Source: Stratiolaelaps scimitus (Eukaryota; Arthropoda; Arachnida; Mesostigmata; Laelapidae). Taken from it: a DNA stretch of 64,000 nucleotides. The translations under genes were made by a program, and so were the position numbers. This document shows positions 37,201 through 48,246 of the stretch, in pieces. Location: NCBI GenBank assembly GCA_019614645.1, contig JABWDB010000038.1, positions 682,001 to 746,000 of the forward strand. Direction: 5' to 3'. The notes beneath the pieces were generated by a model. The model saw only the letters and a list, made by a program, of their open reading frames with translations, did no database searches and was not told where the DNA came from. Numbering within the stretch: the first letter of the stretch is position 1; each line of letters opens with the position of its first letter.

Positions 37201-37231
37201 GTAGTAGTAGTAATAATAATAATAATAATAT
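37201..37231. repeat. (TAG/TAA)n trinucleotide microsatellite
   Basis: Three TAG units pass into about seven TAA units. Confidence 0.95.
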
Positions 37232-37863
37232 TCTCGTTGGATATAGCAAAAGTCGTGCATCGCAAGAGATCGTCACGAACACAAAATAATCATAAACGTG
37301 TACAGCCTTATTAAAGCTTTGTCAGACAAGCGTATCGCTAATTTTGCATATATGCACGTCGCTGGTGTGTCCACAGTCTCTAAATATGTACTGTAGCTTG
37401 CATGATGAATACGAACCAGCTACTCAATGCCCTTGATCCGTTGTAGATTGGGATATGTATAATGCGATTCTTGTCGTTTCGACAGGCTTTTTTAAAGTGA
37501 AAACCTTGAAGAAGGAACTTCGAATCTAGATGTTCAATTGTGATCAACGATCACCATTCATTATTGTAATGATCATTAACTCCTGAACTCAGTGGACCCA
37601 AGAAGGACATGCCCAATGTCATCACAGACAGTTCTGTCAAGATCCATATTGTCAATTGATATGGCCATCTTGTCAAAAAATTGACTTGTATAAAGGAAAT
37701 AAGTTGCAACTGGATGGAATTGGAAAAACATTTGAATAAAGTCTATACTGCATGAAATGAGTATCATTACAATGCACTGAACCATTTCCTACTTAAAGGG
37801 GCTAATTAAAGATCCTTTACGAGTTTGGAATATGCATATCATTGACCGGCATTCTGTACCTCG

Positions 37864-37867
<4 letters not shown>

Positions 37868-37896
<29 letters not shown>
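37868..37896. repeat. (AT)n microsatellite
   Basis: About fourteen AT units, uninterrupted. Confidence 0.95.
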
Positions 37897-37898
<2 letters not shown>

Positions 37899-39191
37899 CT
37901 CTGTAGGATACAGAGGATGTCTCTACGAAAAGTCTACGAAAAAGTCCTACTTTTTCGTATTCTGGTGAATGTCGTTTTTCAAATTCAGCTTCAAGCTTGG
38001 GCAATTTATTCGCCAGCTTGCTTAGAAACCCGGAAAGAGATCTCTACTTGATTAAGATCAACTAGGTTGACCCCGACTGCTCGACACTGGTTTCTGACGA
38101 CGTATCGATGAGAGACCAATCCTTATCCTATCTCTGTTGATGAATACGGTATGATGTATTCACCCTTAGATCAATAACATTGAATAGAAGATGACCCATT
38201 TTTTTTTACCCATTCTGCACATTGCCTATGCTATAAATTGGGCGGATGAACTCGCTACTTTAATATCTAAATCACCAAGTTCAGGTAACAATGGCTATGC
38301 GCAACCCTTATATATTCACTCTGCAATAAGTCATCATGTTTAACAGACCGAATACTTATACCCGTCAATAGACGAGTCACGATAAGCGGCTTTTTCTACG
38401 AGCACGGTTGCCAGGCTCGTTCGGGGAGTAACTCCACTAACACCCTAGGATATGGTAACCTTCATCTTTCCGGAACGGATGCTGCTACGACTCGAACGGT
38501 TCGAGCAGAGTTGATTCCCGTGTGTGAAACCGCCCTCTCCACGGTCCTCTTGCTACTGCTGTGGCTGTGTCAAGTAGCCCAGAAGAAAATATGACCTAAA
38601 TTGGCAGCTTACTCGTGTATATCACGCTGATTATGGATGGAAGGCATTCTCAGGTAACGACTTGTTACTCCGTAGGTATGTCCAGATGGAGATGCCAAGT
38701 TATTTTGATGGAAGATTTTCTGTTGGTACTAGCCACTACTATCACCAAAATGCCCAGAGATTGCTTGATGGCTCAAGCTTTTAGATCGTTGCTGTTTGAT
38801 ATCCTCCATACTTTTTGCAAACTATAAGCGTCTCCTTGAGCTGTAAGGACACACGGTCTGTATGAGTTCTATATTGTTCGTTCATTCGCTTCACGACTAA
38901 TGGGGCTCGAATAAGAAGAACAAGGAGGAGAAAAACGTATACTCTGGACCGAACTGCCACGAGTTGATTACCTCGGAGGCCCTTGGGTGTGGCGATACTA
39001 TGAATGGTTGTTCCGAGCAAGCGAGAGTAGAGAACATGGCCTAGGCCTGACTGAATGGAATCGGCACACCCAGGAAAAGGCAACTTGTGGGCTGTTGCAA
39101 TTCTACTCGAAAGCACCTGAATGAATTCGGATGTTTTATTCTGAACTGTGTCCCTCTGTCTGGCCAGACACGAGAAAGGATCTCGCTGCAC

Positions 39192-39222
39192 CAGACGACG
39201 ACAACGATGATGATGATGATAG
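39192..39222. repeat. ACG/ATG trinucleotide run
   Basis: ACGACGACAACG followed by five GAT units. It explains the His run of the reverse-strand 174-codon frame. Confidence 0.85.
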
Positions 39223-40015
39223 GAACAATCGAATTTTGGAAACCTGTTATAGCAATCTGGCCTGAAGGTCCAGTCTACAATATTGGACAAAACGTACCCA
39301 CCCACACGCTGCTACTCTGATCGCAAATTTTCCAAGGGCCAGATACATCAGTCCATAGCAACGCAGAGGTCGAATTTCATGGTGCATCTCGAGGTGTGGT
39401 CTCGTTTCGTTGTCTTCCTTTAGAAACCCGAAAGCAGATTCCGCATTCCTGTACCTATTTCCCTCTCGTATCGATAGGGACCCTCAGAGGTATGCACGCC
39501 AGGCATGTGCTCTTTTGCCAATCGCCTGTGGCTGGGTGGTCTGTTTTGTGCGGTTAGGAGCTTTCTTCTATTTTTGAGCAGAACTCAACTCAGCCGTGCT
39601 CTGGCTACCGGATGTGAGATACGCCGCTCCTCTACCCTCCACTCTGATATACCCTATGCCAGTCTGGATTTTTATACCCTTTGCACTCTATAATTTTGAG
39701 CATGACGGCTAGTTTCATAGACTAGAATGATCACGGCAAACAGACCATACACGTTTGTTGGTTAAACAACTTTCAAAGGACTGTCAACACCAACAGGGTC
39801 ACCCTACCACAAAATCCCGGACTTCATTCATTCGTTAGGAAGAAGAACGGCGACCTGAACATATCACAGGGTTCGTCTCATGGTCATCACAAAGGAGCGT
39901 GAGCACCCGTCGGAATCGGGTGGCACAAAATGAAGTGGAATTTCGTGGACTTCGTGTGTTTTGGTTCAGGAATCCGTCTCCTATTGCACATCACGGTCAT
40001 CATCCAATTGCTCAT

Positions 40016-40085
40016 TCGTTGTGGCTTGGTGACGTATCGCGCCGAGTAATCCCGAGAGCAACGGGGTCCGAGCCCGGCTGGTGTA
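40016..40085 (+). repeat. tRNA-like head (A box TGGCTTGGTGACG, B box GGTCCGAGCCC)
   Basis: TGGCTTGGTGACGTATCGCG at 40022 resembles an A box and D arm. GGTCCGAGCCC at 40065-40075 is one base from the B-box consensus, and CGGG/CCCG can form part of a T stem. The spacing is that of a tRNA, but the acceptor ends do not pair. A pyrimidine-rich stretch with ATTTATTTTG follows. It is probably a tRNA-derived SINE head and is unlike the 15.3-kb head in detail. Confidence 0.4.
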
Positions 40086-41690
40086 GGACCTATCATCTTT
40101 CCTATTTATTTTGTCCTGTTCTGCCCTGTCTCATCTCGGTCGGCAGTTTCCATCTTGCAGTCTAATGTCTTTTTTTTAGCGATGCATGTCTGCCGCAGCT
40201 CAGTAGCTGCTTCGGGGTCGACTGGTGGTCCTTTCGTCTCCTGCGCCGCTAGTTCGTTGACGCTGTCCCTAGGAGAGCGAATCATCAGTGGTGATAATGT
40301 TCGGATCTCATTTTCTCTGGAGGGTGCCGAGTATTTAGGTCGTCGTCGCACGAACCTCACAGAGAGTGACCTCGCATTTTCTCCTTCTGTTGTTTCTTTT
40401 TTTGTTTTTATCGCCTTCGTTGCTCGATTGTCTTCTATCCTCGCTCGTCATCCGATACGGCCTCGGGAGATATGACTGCTCCCACAAGAAAAGAGGGGTC
40501 GCTCTTCGTGTGACCTTCTTCACGTTCGTGATCTGATCGTGTCAGGCCGGCTCTCTTTCGCCGTTCCGTATGCCAAATGGGGGTTTGCGATCAATGCTGT
40601 CCTCGGCCCGCCTGTTAAATTTGTTTCAATAAACGTTACGTCTAAGTATACTTAGGCCACTTCAATCTATTGGTTAGTGAGAATTTTAGGTCATGACACC
40701 TCCCAATGGATGTGACCAAGGCATTCTATGCGTGCGCCAAATGGCCCGAAAGTATTTGAAGGGATTTTAGCTAACTGTTTAGCTCGAAAGTTCTGCTAAA
40801 CACTCAAGTAACCAACACACCAGTTTCCACATCATAACGTATTGGCACAGCAAGTCCCCTTTCGAATAGATATCCAACATCGGTATCCCCATAAGACATA
40901 GCTTATTTCATGAATCATGAATAAGAATGATAATGACAGTAGATCAACACGATAGACCAGCACCCGGTCGCGGGTTTTTTCCTGCATCGAGGGGGCTATC
41001 AATAAACCACAAATATTGAAGCCATGTGTGACAATTGATCCGCGAGACTCCATCGATTCATCCCTCTGGTGGTCTGAAGGACAAACAGTGGCAAACGATT
41101 ATCAAGACATCATATCGAAGACGTTTGGCGGAGGGAAGTTGGCAAAAAAGTCGTGATTGCCATTTGTGGAAGCTGCCATCGAGCGATGACGACGACATCA
41201 AAATAGTCATTGACGGGGAATCGCCGCATGGCTCCGTTTTCTGAAAGAAGGAGCGTTACTAAAAATAGAGGTCTTGAATGGCTGAGCCAATTTTCGCTCC
41301 TACACTGAGTAGCGCGCATAACGAGAATATGCTCTGGGGACATTTTGGAGTCGTAGAAATAGCAGCCGTCGAGAGGCAGCGGACAAAAACGTGAAATGGA
41401 AATGGAGGGGATTATTTGTTTCAAATCACCAGGTCTGCTAGTGGACGTCGACCTAACTTTATTCTTCATTTCGCTTAGCCACAAAGGAGGACATTATAGG
41501 AGATGGTGAGTACTAGCAAAACTGATAGCCAAGGGCAACAGCGAAACGTTATCCGTCTGTGTTTTATGGTACGAACACGTATACAACTAAATGACATGGC
41601 TGCGAATTAACGATATGAGCATGGGGAAGTGATGGCCTGTTGTTTGAATCCTCGAACGATATAGAGGCACAAATGAAACAAATTGAATAC
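40086..41690. other. Non-coding; GC-rich to 40.6 kb
   Basis: Frames at 40155-40475 (+) and 41110-41484 (-) are unrecognised. Nothing else can be supported. Confidence 0.4.
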
Positions 41691-41704
41691 GGGGGGGGGG
41701 GGGG
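41691..41704. repeat. Poly-G tract
   Basis: Fourteen G in a row. Confidence 0.95.
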
Positions 41705-41857
41705 AGGATACATAAACATTTACAGCGAGTCTCGATTTTAAGAGAGAAACTGGCAACGTTGAAAATGGCGACATTTCATACTCTGGGTGCCTAATCATAA
41801 ATAGTGGTCAGTCCAAAGTATAAGTTCGGTGCTCTCTCTCCCTGTTTGCTGACTTGC

Positions 41858-41916
41858 ACTACGAAGAGGCTATTATTTAGGCTAATGTTTCGCCTAAATA
41901 ATAGGCTCTTTGTAGT
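41858..41916. other. Strong hairpin, 25-bp stem with two mismatches
   Basis: The arm at 41858-41882 (beginning ACTACGAAGAGGCTATTATT) pairs with the arm at 41892-41916 (GCCTAAATAATAGGCTCTTT and so on) at 23 of 25 positions, around a 9-base loop. Pairing stops sharply at both outer ends. A fold of this length and perfection could be a miRNA-like precursor, a small inverted-repeat transposon relic or a recent fold-back duplication. I do not recognise a conserved arthropod miRNA seed in either arm. Confidence 0.75.
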
Positions 41917-42453
41917 CGTTTTCAATAATAATTATCTTGACATACGCGTGTGATGCTGTTCATAACTTTATTCTATATGAATTAAAGGGAGTTTTCCCAC
42001 AACTTCCTCGTGTTCATGTCTACTTTTAATATTGAGGGAGTGTATCTGAAAGGTCAAATGGTTGTGACGAAATCATGGAGAGTGCAGGAGAGAAACGAAG
42101 GAGGCTCCCAGTAGGATTAGATGTGATCGTACTATAAGACAAATAGTCACAGTTAAGGGATGAGGTGGCTTACACCCACTTCTGCAATTGCAAACAAGCG
42201 CTTTTCCTAACTGAAAGTTCATTTTTCTTCTTCTTTTACGTACATATTATCCTACTGTAAGCCTACACTTGCTCCACCCCTATGTATAAGAATATATTGA
42301 TAAAGAACACCATGTGAAGCTGGCTTAAACACGAGAAATTCACATGCATGTATCTTGATGCAACATGATCCTGAACTATGTTCTTTGGATCGAACGTCAC
42401 CTCAAGTGTGGAATGATTTCCCGTTCGTCAGGCCGGGTAGATTATGTCCAATT

Positions 42454-42488
<35 letters not shown>

Positions 42489-43821
42489 GTCAGGTCGTGT
42501 AGATTATGTACAATTCACATATATATATATATATATATATATATTTGCCCCCATAACTGGCACAGCGGTTACTTGGCCGTTTACCACCCCAGCACGGCGG
42601 GGCCTGAAATAAAATAGGGCCGGTAGTTTTTGATGGCGCTTTTAGTCTGTTTCGATCGTGTTTTTCATTGATATCTCGTTCTATGAATACCGACCCCCTA
42701 GAACAAGTGAGATTTTTGGTTGTTGCCTTTGATAAAAATTATAAAGACATAATTAGAGTCGCATAAACGATACTTATTGTTAACAAATGTCGGGAAAACG
42801 GTTCTGCTTGGCTAGTGGCTGACGACGTCTTTTTAAAGGAGGGATTCAAGGGATGATCTTGTGTCTCCCATGTTCTGTTCATCGAACTTCGACGTCCCTT
42901 TTCAATATCAAAACGCCCTGGACGAGTAGAACTCTTCTAAGCTTTCAAAAAGGAATTGGCTTGAAATGTGTATGAGCAGTAGTTACGTCAACCGCCACAT
43001 CATTCGAATCAGCTTGCTTTCAGTGTGTCGGCATTGTCGAAGCCATCATTGCCACAATTCCTGACCTCACTCTGCAGTCGCATCACGAACCATAAGCGTC
43101 GACTATTTCACAGCTCCTCCGTCCTAAATCACGCTTCGGTAACTGAACGATCAACAAACAGCTACACAACCCCGTACGGGTGACATTTTAGCTGCAGCGG
43201 TACGAACTCATGGCTGTTTCGAAGTCTTGCTGTGATGAAGGCCGTTTTCTCTATTTTCAACGGTTCCAATTGACTGTACTATTCTTTTTGGGCATTTACT
43301 GTGATAGCGTTTAATAGACCGTTTGTAAAGGGATCAGACAACATTGTCCTATTATAACCCTAATGCATGTTAACATGGCAGCAGAGTTGAACAACTATAA
43401 TTTTCATCCTATTGTTTCATAAATCCCAACTCGAATATGACGTAAATAAAAGCTTCGACTTAGCATAGGCATGTAGATACGTATGAGTATATATTTTATG
43501 ATAGACAACTGATAATAATGGTTAAGTACAATAGAGCGAATGTTTTCTTCAAAAGTTTTGCATACATTTCGAAACGTTCTGCAGTTGAAATCACCAACAG
43601 CAGATATTAAATATGCAATAGTACAGGGACCGAATGGCTGATGTTGTCACCTGACCAATGCTCCAACTGTCTCGAAATGCGCACATGCATTTTCGGCTAT
43701 GGACATACATTTTCCTCACTCTAACCCTACGGATGATCATTGATTCTGATCTATTTGACTACAGCTATTTCGTTTTAGATATCCTGTTGGTCTCTCGTAC
43801 ACACACGCACAAACTCTATTA
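41917..43821. other. Non-coding apart from the tandem duplication
   Basis: The one structured feature is the 62-bp duplication at 42427-42550. No protein-like frame is recognised. Confidence 0.45.
42427..42550. repeat. 62-bp tandem duplication, each copy ending in (AT)n
   Basis: GTCAGGCCGGGTAGATTATG at 42427 is repeated as GTCAGGTCGTGTAGATTATG at 42489. Each is followed by TCCAATTCAAAT or TACAATTCACAT and then about 26-28 bases of AT. The unique parts differ at few positions and the AT tracts have nearly equal length, so the duplication included the microsatellite. Confidence 0.9.
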
Positions 43822-44085
43822 TACTGCTGCAGTTATCCCGTTAGCTCTTATCCAGCTAATTTGCGACTTTGTTTCGTGTAACCCTTAGTCGTCCCGTTGC
43901 AGTTATCTCAATACAGGTCATCCACTTCGTATATCAACCACCAAACTGTTCCATTACTTTGCTGCAGTTATAACAATACCTCATTTCAGTTACCCGATTG
44001 TATTGTTTCAGTACACATCCACTAACTTCAGCTATCCCATCCCGTGAGCCAAGTCGGCCTCTATTCTGCTGCTGCAATTGATCTC
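43822..44085. repeat. Decayed minisatellite, period about 22 bp
   Basis: A core close to TGCAGTTATCCC recurs with its CAG (or a close variant) at 43830, 43853, 43875 (CGT variant), 43900, 43965, 43987, 44009, 44029 and 44075 (CAA). The gaps are near 20-25 bases or multiples of that. Units have drifted in sequence and length, so this looks like an old tandem array. The period is not a clean multiple of three across the array and stops interrupt it, so it does not look like a coding repeat. Confidence 0.55.
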
Positions 44086-45798
44086 TGATCCACCCTATTG
44101 AAGTGACACCTTTGGCTTACTGTGCGACGGACTTCTGCCACAGCATTCTAACACAGGACAGAGTGAGTTATCCATTATCAAGTTGTTCCCTTATCACAGG
44201 ATAAAACTAACTTCCACTCTCAATATGCACAAATACATTTTACTGATTGAAAAACTGACCAACATTTACATGTGCATACTTCGCATATGATCAATTGTTT
44301 TTCCAAAAAAACAGTATATTAATAGAAAAAGTCCTGTCATTCTTTCGTTTACGTCGACATTTTCCAGAAATTCTCAACTGGTTCAGCAAAAACGCCATAT
44401 TTGCAAAAATGGCAGAAAACGATTCAAATTTTTGGGAAAGAAAATTGTTTAACGAAAGAAAATTGTGTTTTCATTCATGACTATTTCATGGAATAGGCAA
44501 CTTTTGCACTTGAATGTGTTGCAGAATGTGTTGTCGGACGGCGACTGAAATAGCGATCCAGAAAAAATACTTTTCTTTGTTTACAACATTATGTGAAGAA
44601 GATTTTTTTTCTACATTAACGTATAGTGTTTTTCTTCATACAACGACCGAAGAGGAAAAATCATCATAATCTTATTAATATATACTACTATGCCCTAATG
44701 CTTCTATAGTGGCGTGCAGTCAAAATGCACGCGTACGCTGCCTTGTACCTACAGTGCCGCATAAGCATACGCATTGTTATTATTATTGTTATTATATAGT
44801 CATCAGCCCCATCAATTATGCCCATTGTCCCAACCATGACATATGGCTCTGTCGTCCCCAACCTAATCCGTACGATATAGTATAACCCATTATTATGTCT
44901 GTACGTACGTACAGCATTCGGATTCTCGTTCTGTTCATTTGTCCATTTCATCATCCATTTCATCATTGTTCTAATTTGACGCGTCCAAGACGGCGCCCAT
45001 CTCTCGTTGTCGTCGAAACACCTTTAAGCATGTGAACTCGTCGACCGGCACACGCCCGTGCTAGAGCGGCCTGAACCGGGCCCACAGCGACCTGTCCCAT
45101 GATGGCAATTGCGTGTGACGATGCCCACATGCGGCAGATGTGCGAGAGACATAAGCATTGAGCGGCGCTTTTTTATGAGGGAGGCCACACAAGTCATTTG
45201 AAGGCGTTGCTTGCCAAATGATAATGGGCAACCATTTCGTTGAAGGAGCAAACTGGAGAGCCGACGCCGCCAGTTGCAACCGGCGTTGAAACGACAGACC
45301 TGAACGATAGCCGCACGTCAACACTCAACATACGAGTTACACTCAACATTGGCACTCTGCGTTGGCTGCTGCCCCATCCTCTCGGCCCAACCCAGGCCCG
45401 AATTCCCTCTCTGGTACACCACCTATATTCTTTCAACATCTCGCTCTGTCCTTTCTTCTTCTTTGTGCGTCTCACGACGTCGATGTTTCCACCACTAAGA
45501 AAAAGGTAACAGAACATTTTGGAGATTTGAGAGGAATGCAGAGCAGTGCTGTTAGTAGCGGATGGAAGTGACTGCTGGTTCAACTTTAATAGCTTGTTTG
45601 AGTCAATCAAAACATTCGAAATGAACCGGCGAGAATTACTACTACTTGTTTCTTGTGATAAACGTTAAACACGCCCCTTTCAAGGCACCTTTCGCAGAAT
45701 AATGCATCTCGAAATTTCTAAAACAATACAATTCTCCTCACAACACTGGTGTCAGCATTGGTCACAGAGAATCAAGTTCATTTAGCCGTCCTCAATGT
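44086..45798. other. Non-coding; GC-richer 44.95-45.55 kb
   Basis: Overlapping frames on both strands between 45024 and 45610 are unrecognised. ACACTCAACAT occurs twice near 45319-45348. Confidence 0.4.
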
Positions 45799-45821
45799 GT
45801 ATATATATATATATATATATA
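45799..45821. repeat. (AT)n microsatellite
   Basis: About eleven AT units. Confidence 0.95.
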
Positions 45822-46000
45822 CCATGAATAATTTCCGAAACATGTGATGGTGTGACCAAGTGGTGGCCACAACAACACCTCCTCCAATTCGTTGTCTTGT
45901 GGTAAAAAATGCAACAGGACATAAAACAAGATCCTTGCCAAGCACTCCGCAAGTAGTTTGAAGTGGAATAAGTCAAGTTACATACGTTTCGACCGGTTTA

Positions 46001-46018
46001 TGAAAATGGCCATTTTCA
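46001..46018. other. Perfect 18-bp palindrome TGAAAATGGCCATTTTCA
   Basis: The palindrome is preceded by TACATACGTTTCGACCGGTT. The combination of a TTTCGACC string and a GGCC-centred palindrome is reminiscent of motifs seen in invertebrate transposable elements, but no protein fragment accompanies it here. Confidence 0.6.
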
Positions 46019-47938
46019 CAGCTGCCTAACAAACATCTCAGATGATAAACGGCTCTAACAGTTACAGATGTATTTTTAGCACAAGGAGTCTTTCAAATAG
46101 ATTGCTTGCGGGAACTACAGCTGCATTTCTAAGTTATTATAGTGAATATAGGCAATAGCATATAAACAACTTGTGTAGACATCGAATAAGCTGTAAGTTT
46201 GATGACAACGGTTAACGAATCATCATATGTCGGGCAACAAGCGCATCGTTGCTCCCTTGAGCCTATTTACTGCATATATATTATATAATAACACGTTTTG
46301 CAGCCATGCTCTATGATCACTATCGTAGCCCATCAATGTGGCGGCACGCTTTGAGATCAGTACGCATTGTGAATGCCCGTCAAGGCTCGAGCTTCTGGTG
46401 ATTGGTGGCATTCAGTCATTAATCCTTTCGCTTCGACATCATAAATCAATTGATTGATTCAGATCGTAAAGAAAGCCAGTGGAACACAGTTATGATCCGT
46501 ACGTGTACCGGTGATAGGACTCCTTTAAAAATGTTTGTCACTGCTTCTGCCAGAATCCTCCTAATAAAAGCTTACCAAATCAGTCAGTTTGATTAACGCA
46601 AGCCATCACAAATATTTGTGTTCTTATACCCTGTTAGCCAGCAGCTCTGTTATAATCTATCATAGGACCTAGTCTCGTATTATTCAATAGAATGAGTGAT
46701 CCTGATTAGGACACGTAGCGAGAACGCTGCGAAAACTCATCGGCAATTGTTTACAGCTCAAGTCCTGTAGTGTAACCAGGTCGAGTCTGTATACTATTTC
46801 AGAAATGAACCATTTGTGAAAGGAGATTAGAGTGTGCTATCCAGAACTCGCAGAGCTCACCAGGAGGCAGCGAATCGATATATAAAGTTGGATCTACTAA
46901 TCATACAATTTTGAACACACCTTGGATAAGATAAAGTGTGGAGTGAACATTTTAGAAGATTTGATCAAGTGTCGGACAAGAACGGAGTAAGTGAAGCTGT
47001 AATTTAAACACAGTCTTTCAGCAGTCTGCTCGGCCCTGTGATCCGTTATAGAAAGAAAATACATGAAGGTGCTGCCTATACAATATACGATGGACAGGTT
47101 TGCAAATAGTGAAAGATGGGGTCCTCTAGACAAGGAATTTCAGGTCAATGGTGCAGGCTTGTCAGTTTAACTATATAGTATATCACCGATGTGGTGGTGA
47201 ACTTCACCAGTTTGAGCCTTGAGGGGTATTTTTCCAGCCAGTTTTGACAATCTAATTACGAGAGACCAAAGAGCAGAAAGCCAATATTCGAGTAGCGGAC
47301 CGATTTTAATTTTCGCGTGATCAATTTGGTCGCCTGCCTCTGTAAAGGCGAAAATAGACGCGATCGTTGGCGGCTCACCACGACTCATTTTTAGGCATTC
47401 ACCTTCCCCAAAAATAGGTAATTAAAAATTTCATCGCTTGGTTTGATACCCCAACGAGATCGTTAAAATCTTCCGCGAATTATTACTTGTCAAATATTTA
47501 CCAAAACATCGTGCAAAAAGTACATACCGTAATTTTTGGTATTTTTAGAAGTTGCGCTGAGGATTGTGGAAATACTTATACAGAGACATGTTCTTATTAT
47601 ATTTCATATGATTCTGTGTTGTAAAAGATACAATAATTAGAGAAGCAGTTGGGGTCACTTTTGTTATTGTATCATTAACTACACCATTTTAGTAAGCATT
47701 GATAAAGGTAAAGGTTTATAATTATTACTATTATGTTCGCTCCACACTTAATGTTATTCTTGGTGTGTTCAAAAGTGTACAGTGATAATTATAATAGCAA
47801 CTTATTTAAACGCCAAGGTTCCCTTTCTCAAAACTGTGCTCAACAAGAACCCTCATAGTTGACATTGCGTTTCAATAAGAAAACACCGTTTCAATCAGTG
47901 TTTAACATGTCAACTATGTGGTTAGGTATAAATAATAT
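46019..47938. other. Non-coding
   Basis: The - frame 47167-47388 has an unusually protein-like composition but no recognised motif. Otherwise AT-rich sequence without features. Confidence 0.4.
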
Positions 47939-47956
47939 GTATATATATATATATAT
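47939..47956. repeat. (AT)n microsatellite
   Basis: Nine AT units. Confidence 0.9.
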
Positions 47957-48225
47957 GACAGATGAGCCTACACCGACTCGAAGTCGGTGGGCAGATGAAG
48001 ATGCCAGCATTTCTTTCAATGCGAGAATCTCCTGAAAGAAATCTGGTTTGTTGATGCTGATGGCGTCGATTTTACCGCTCGAGGGCTAGCCAGCATCCTC
48101 CCGGTCGTCGCCAATCTGAACGTTGTCCAACGTTGGCCAAACACCTGCTGTCTTTTTCAAATGCACCTCTCAATACTGGGTCAGGCAGCAGCTCGCACGT
48201 ACGCTGAATCACCCAAGTCTAGATC

Positions 48226-48246
48226 TGCTCTCGTCGGACGAGAGCA
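48226..48246. other. Near-perfect 21-bp palindrome
   Basis: TGCTCTCGTC and GACGAGAGCA flank a single central G, giving 10 bp of perfect inverted symmetry. It resembles a dimeric protein-binding site, but no factor can be named. Confidence 0.6.

Larger units (their letters stand above)
36551..40015. other. Non-coding; GC-rich from 38.4 kb
   Basis: The largest frame is 38781-39305 (-, 174 codons). It contains a His run and an internal hydrophobic stretch (VYVFLLLVLLI) but no recognisable domain, and its length is not significant by itself. A frame pair at 36631-36934, open on both strands, is also unrecognised. Microsatellites are listed separately. Confidence 0.4.

Noticed and set aside
38781..39305. 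174-codon reverse frame with a His run and a hydrophobic stretch
   Set aside because: The His run comes from a GAT/ATG repeat, no domain is recognised, and the length is not significant.
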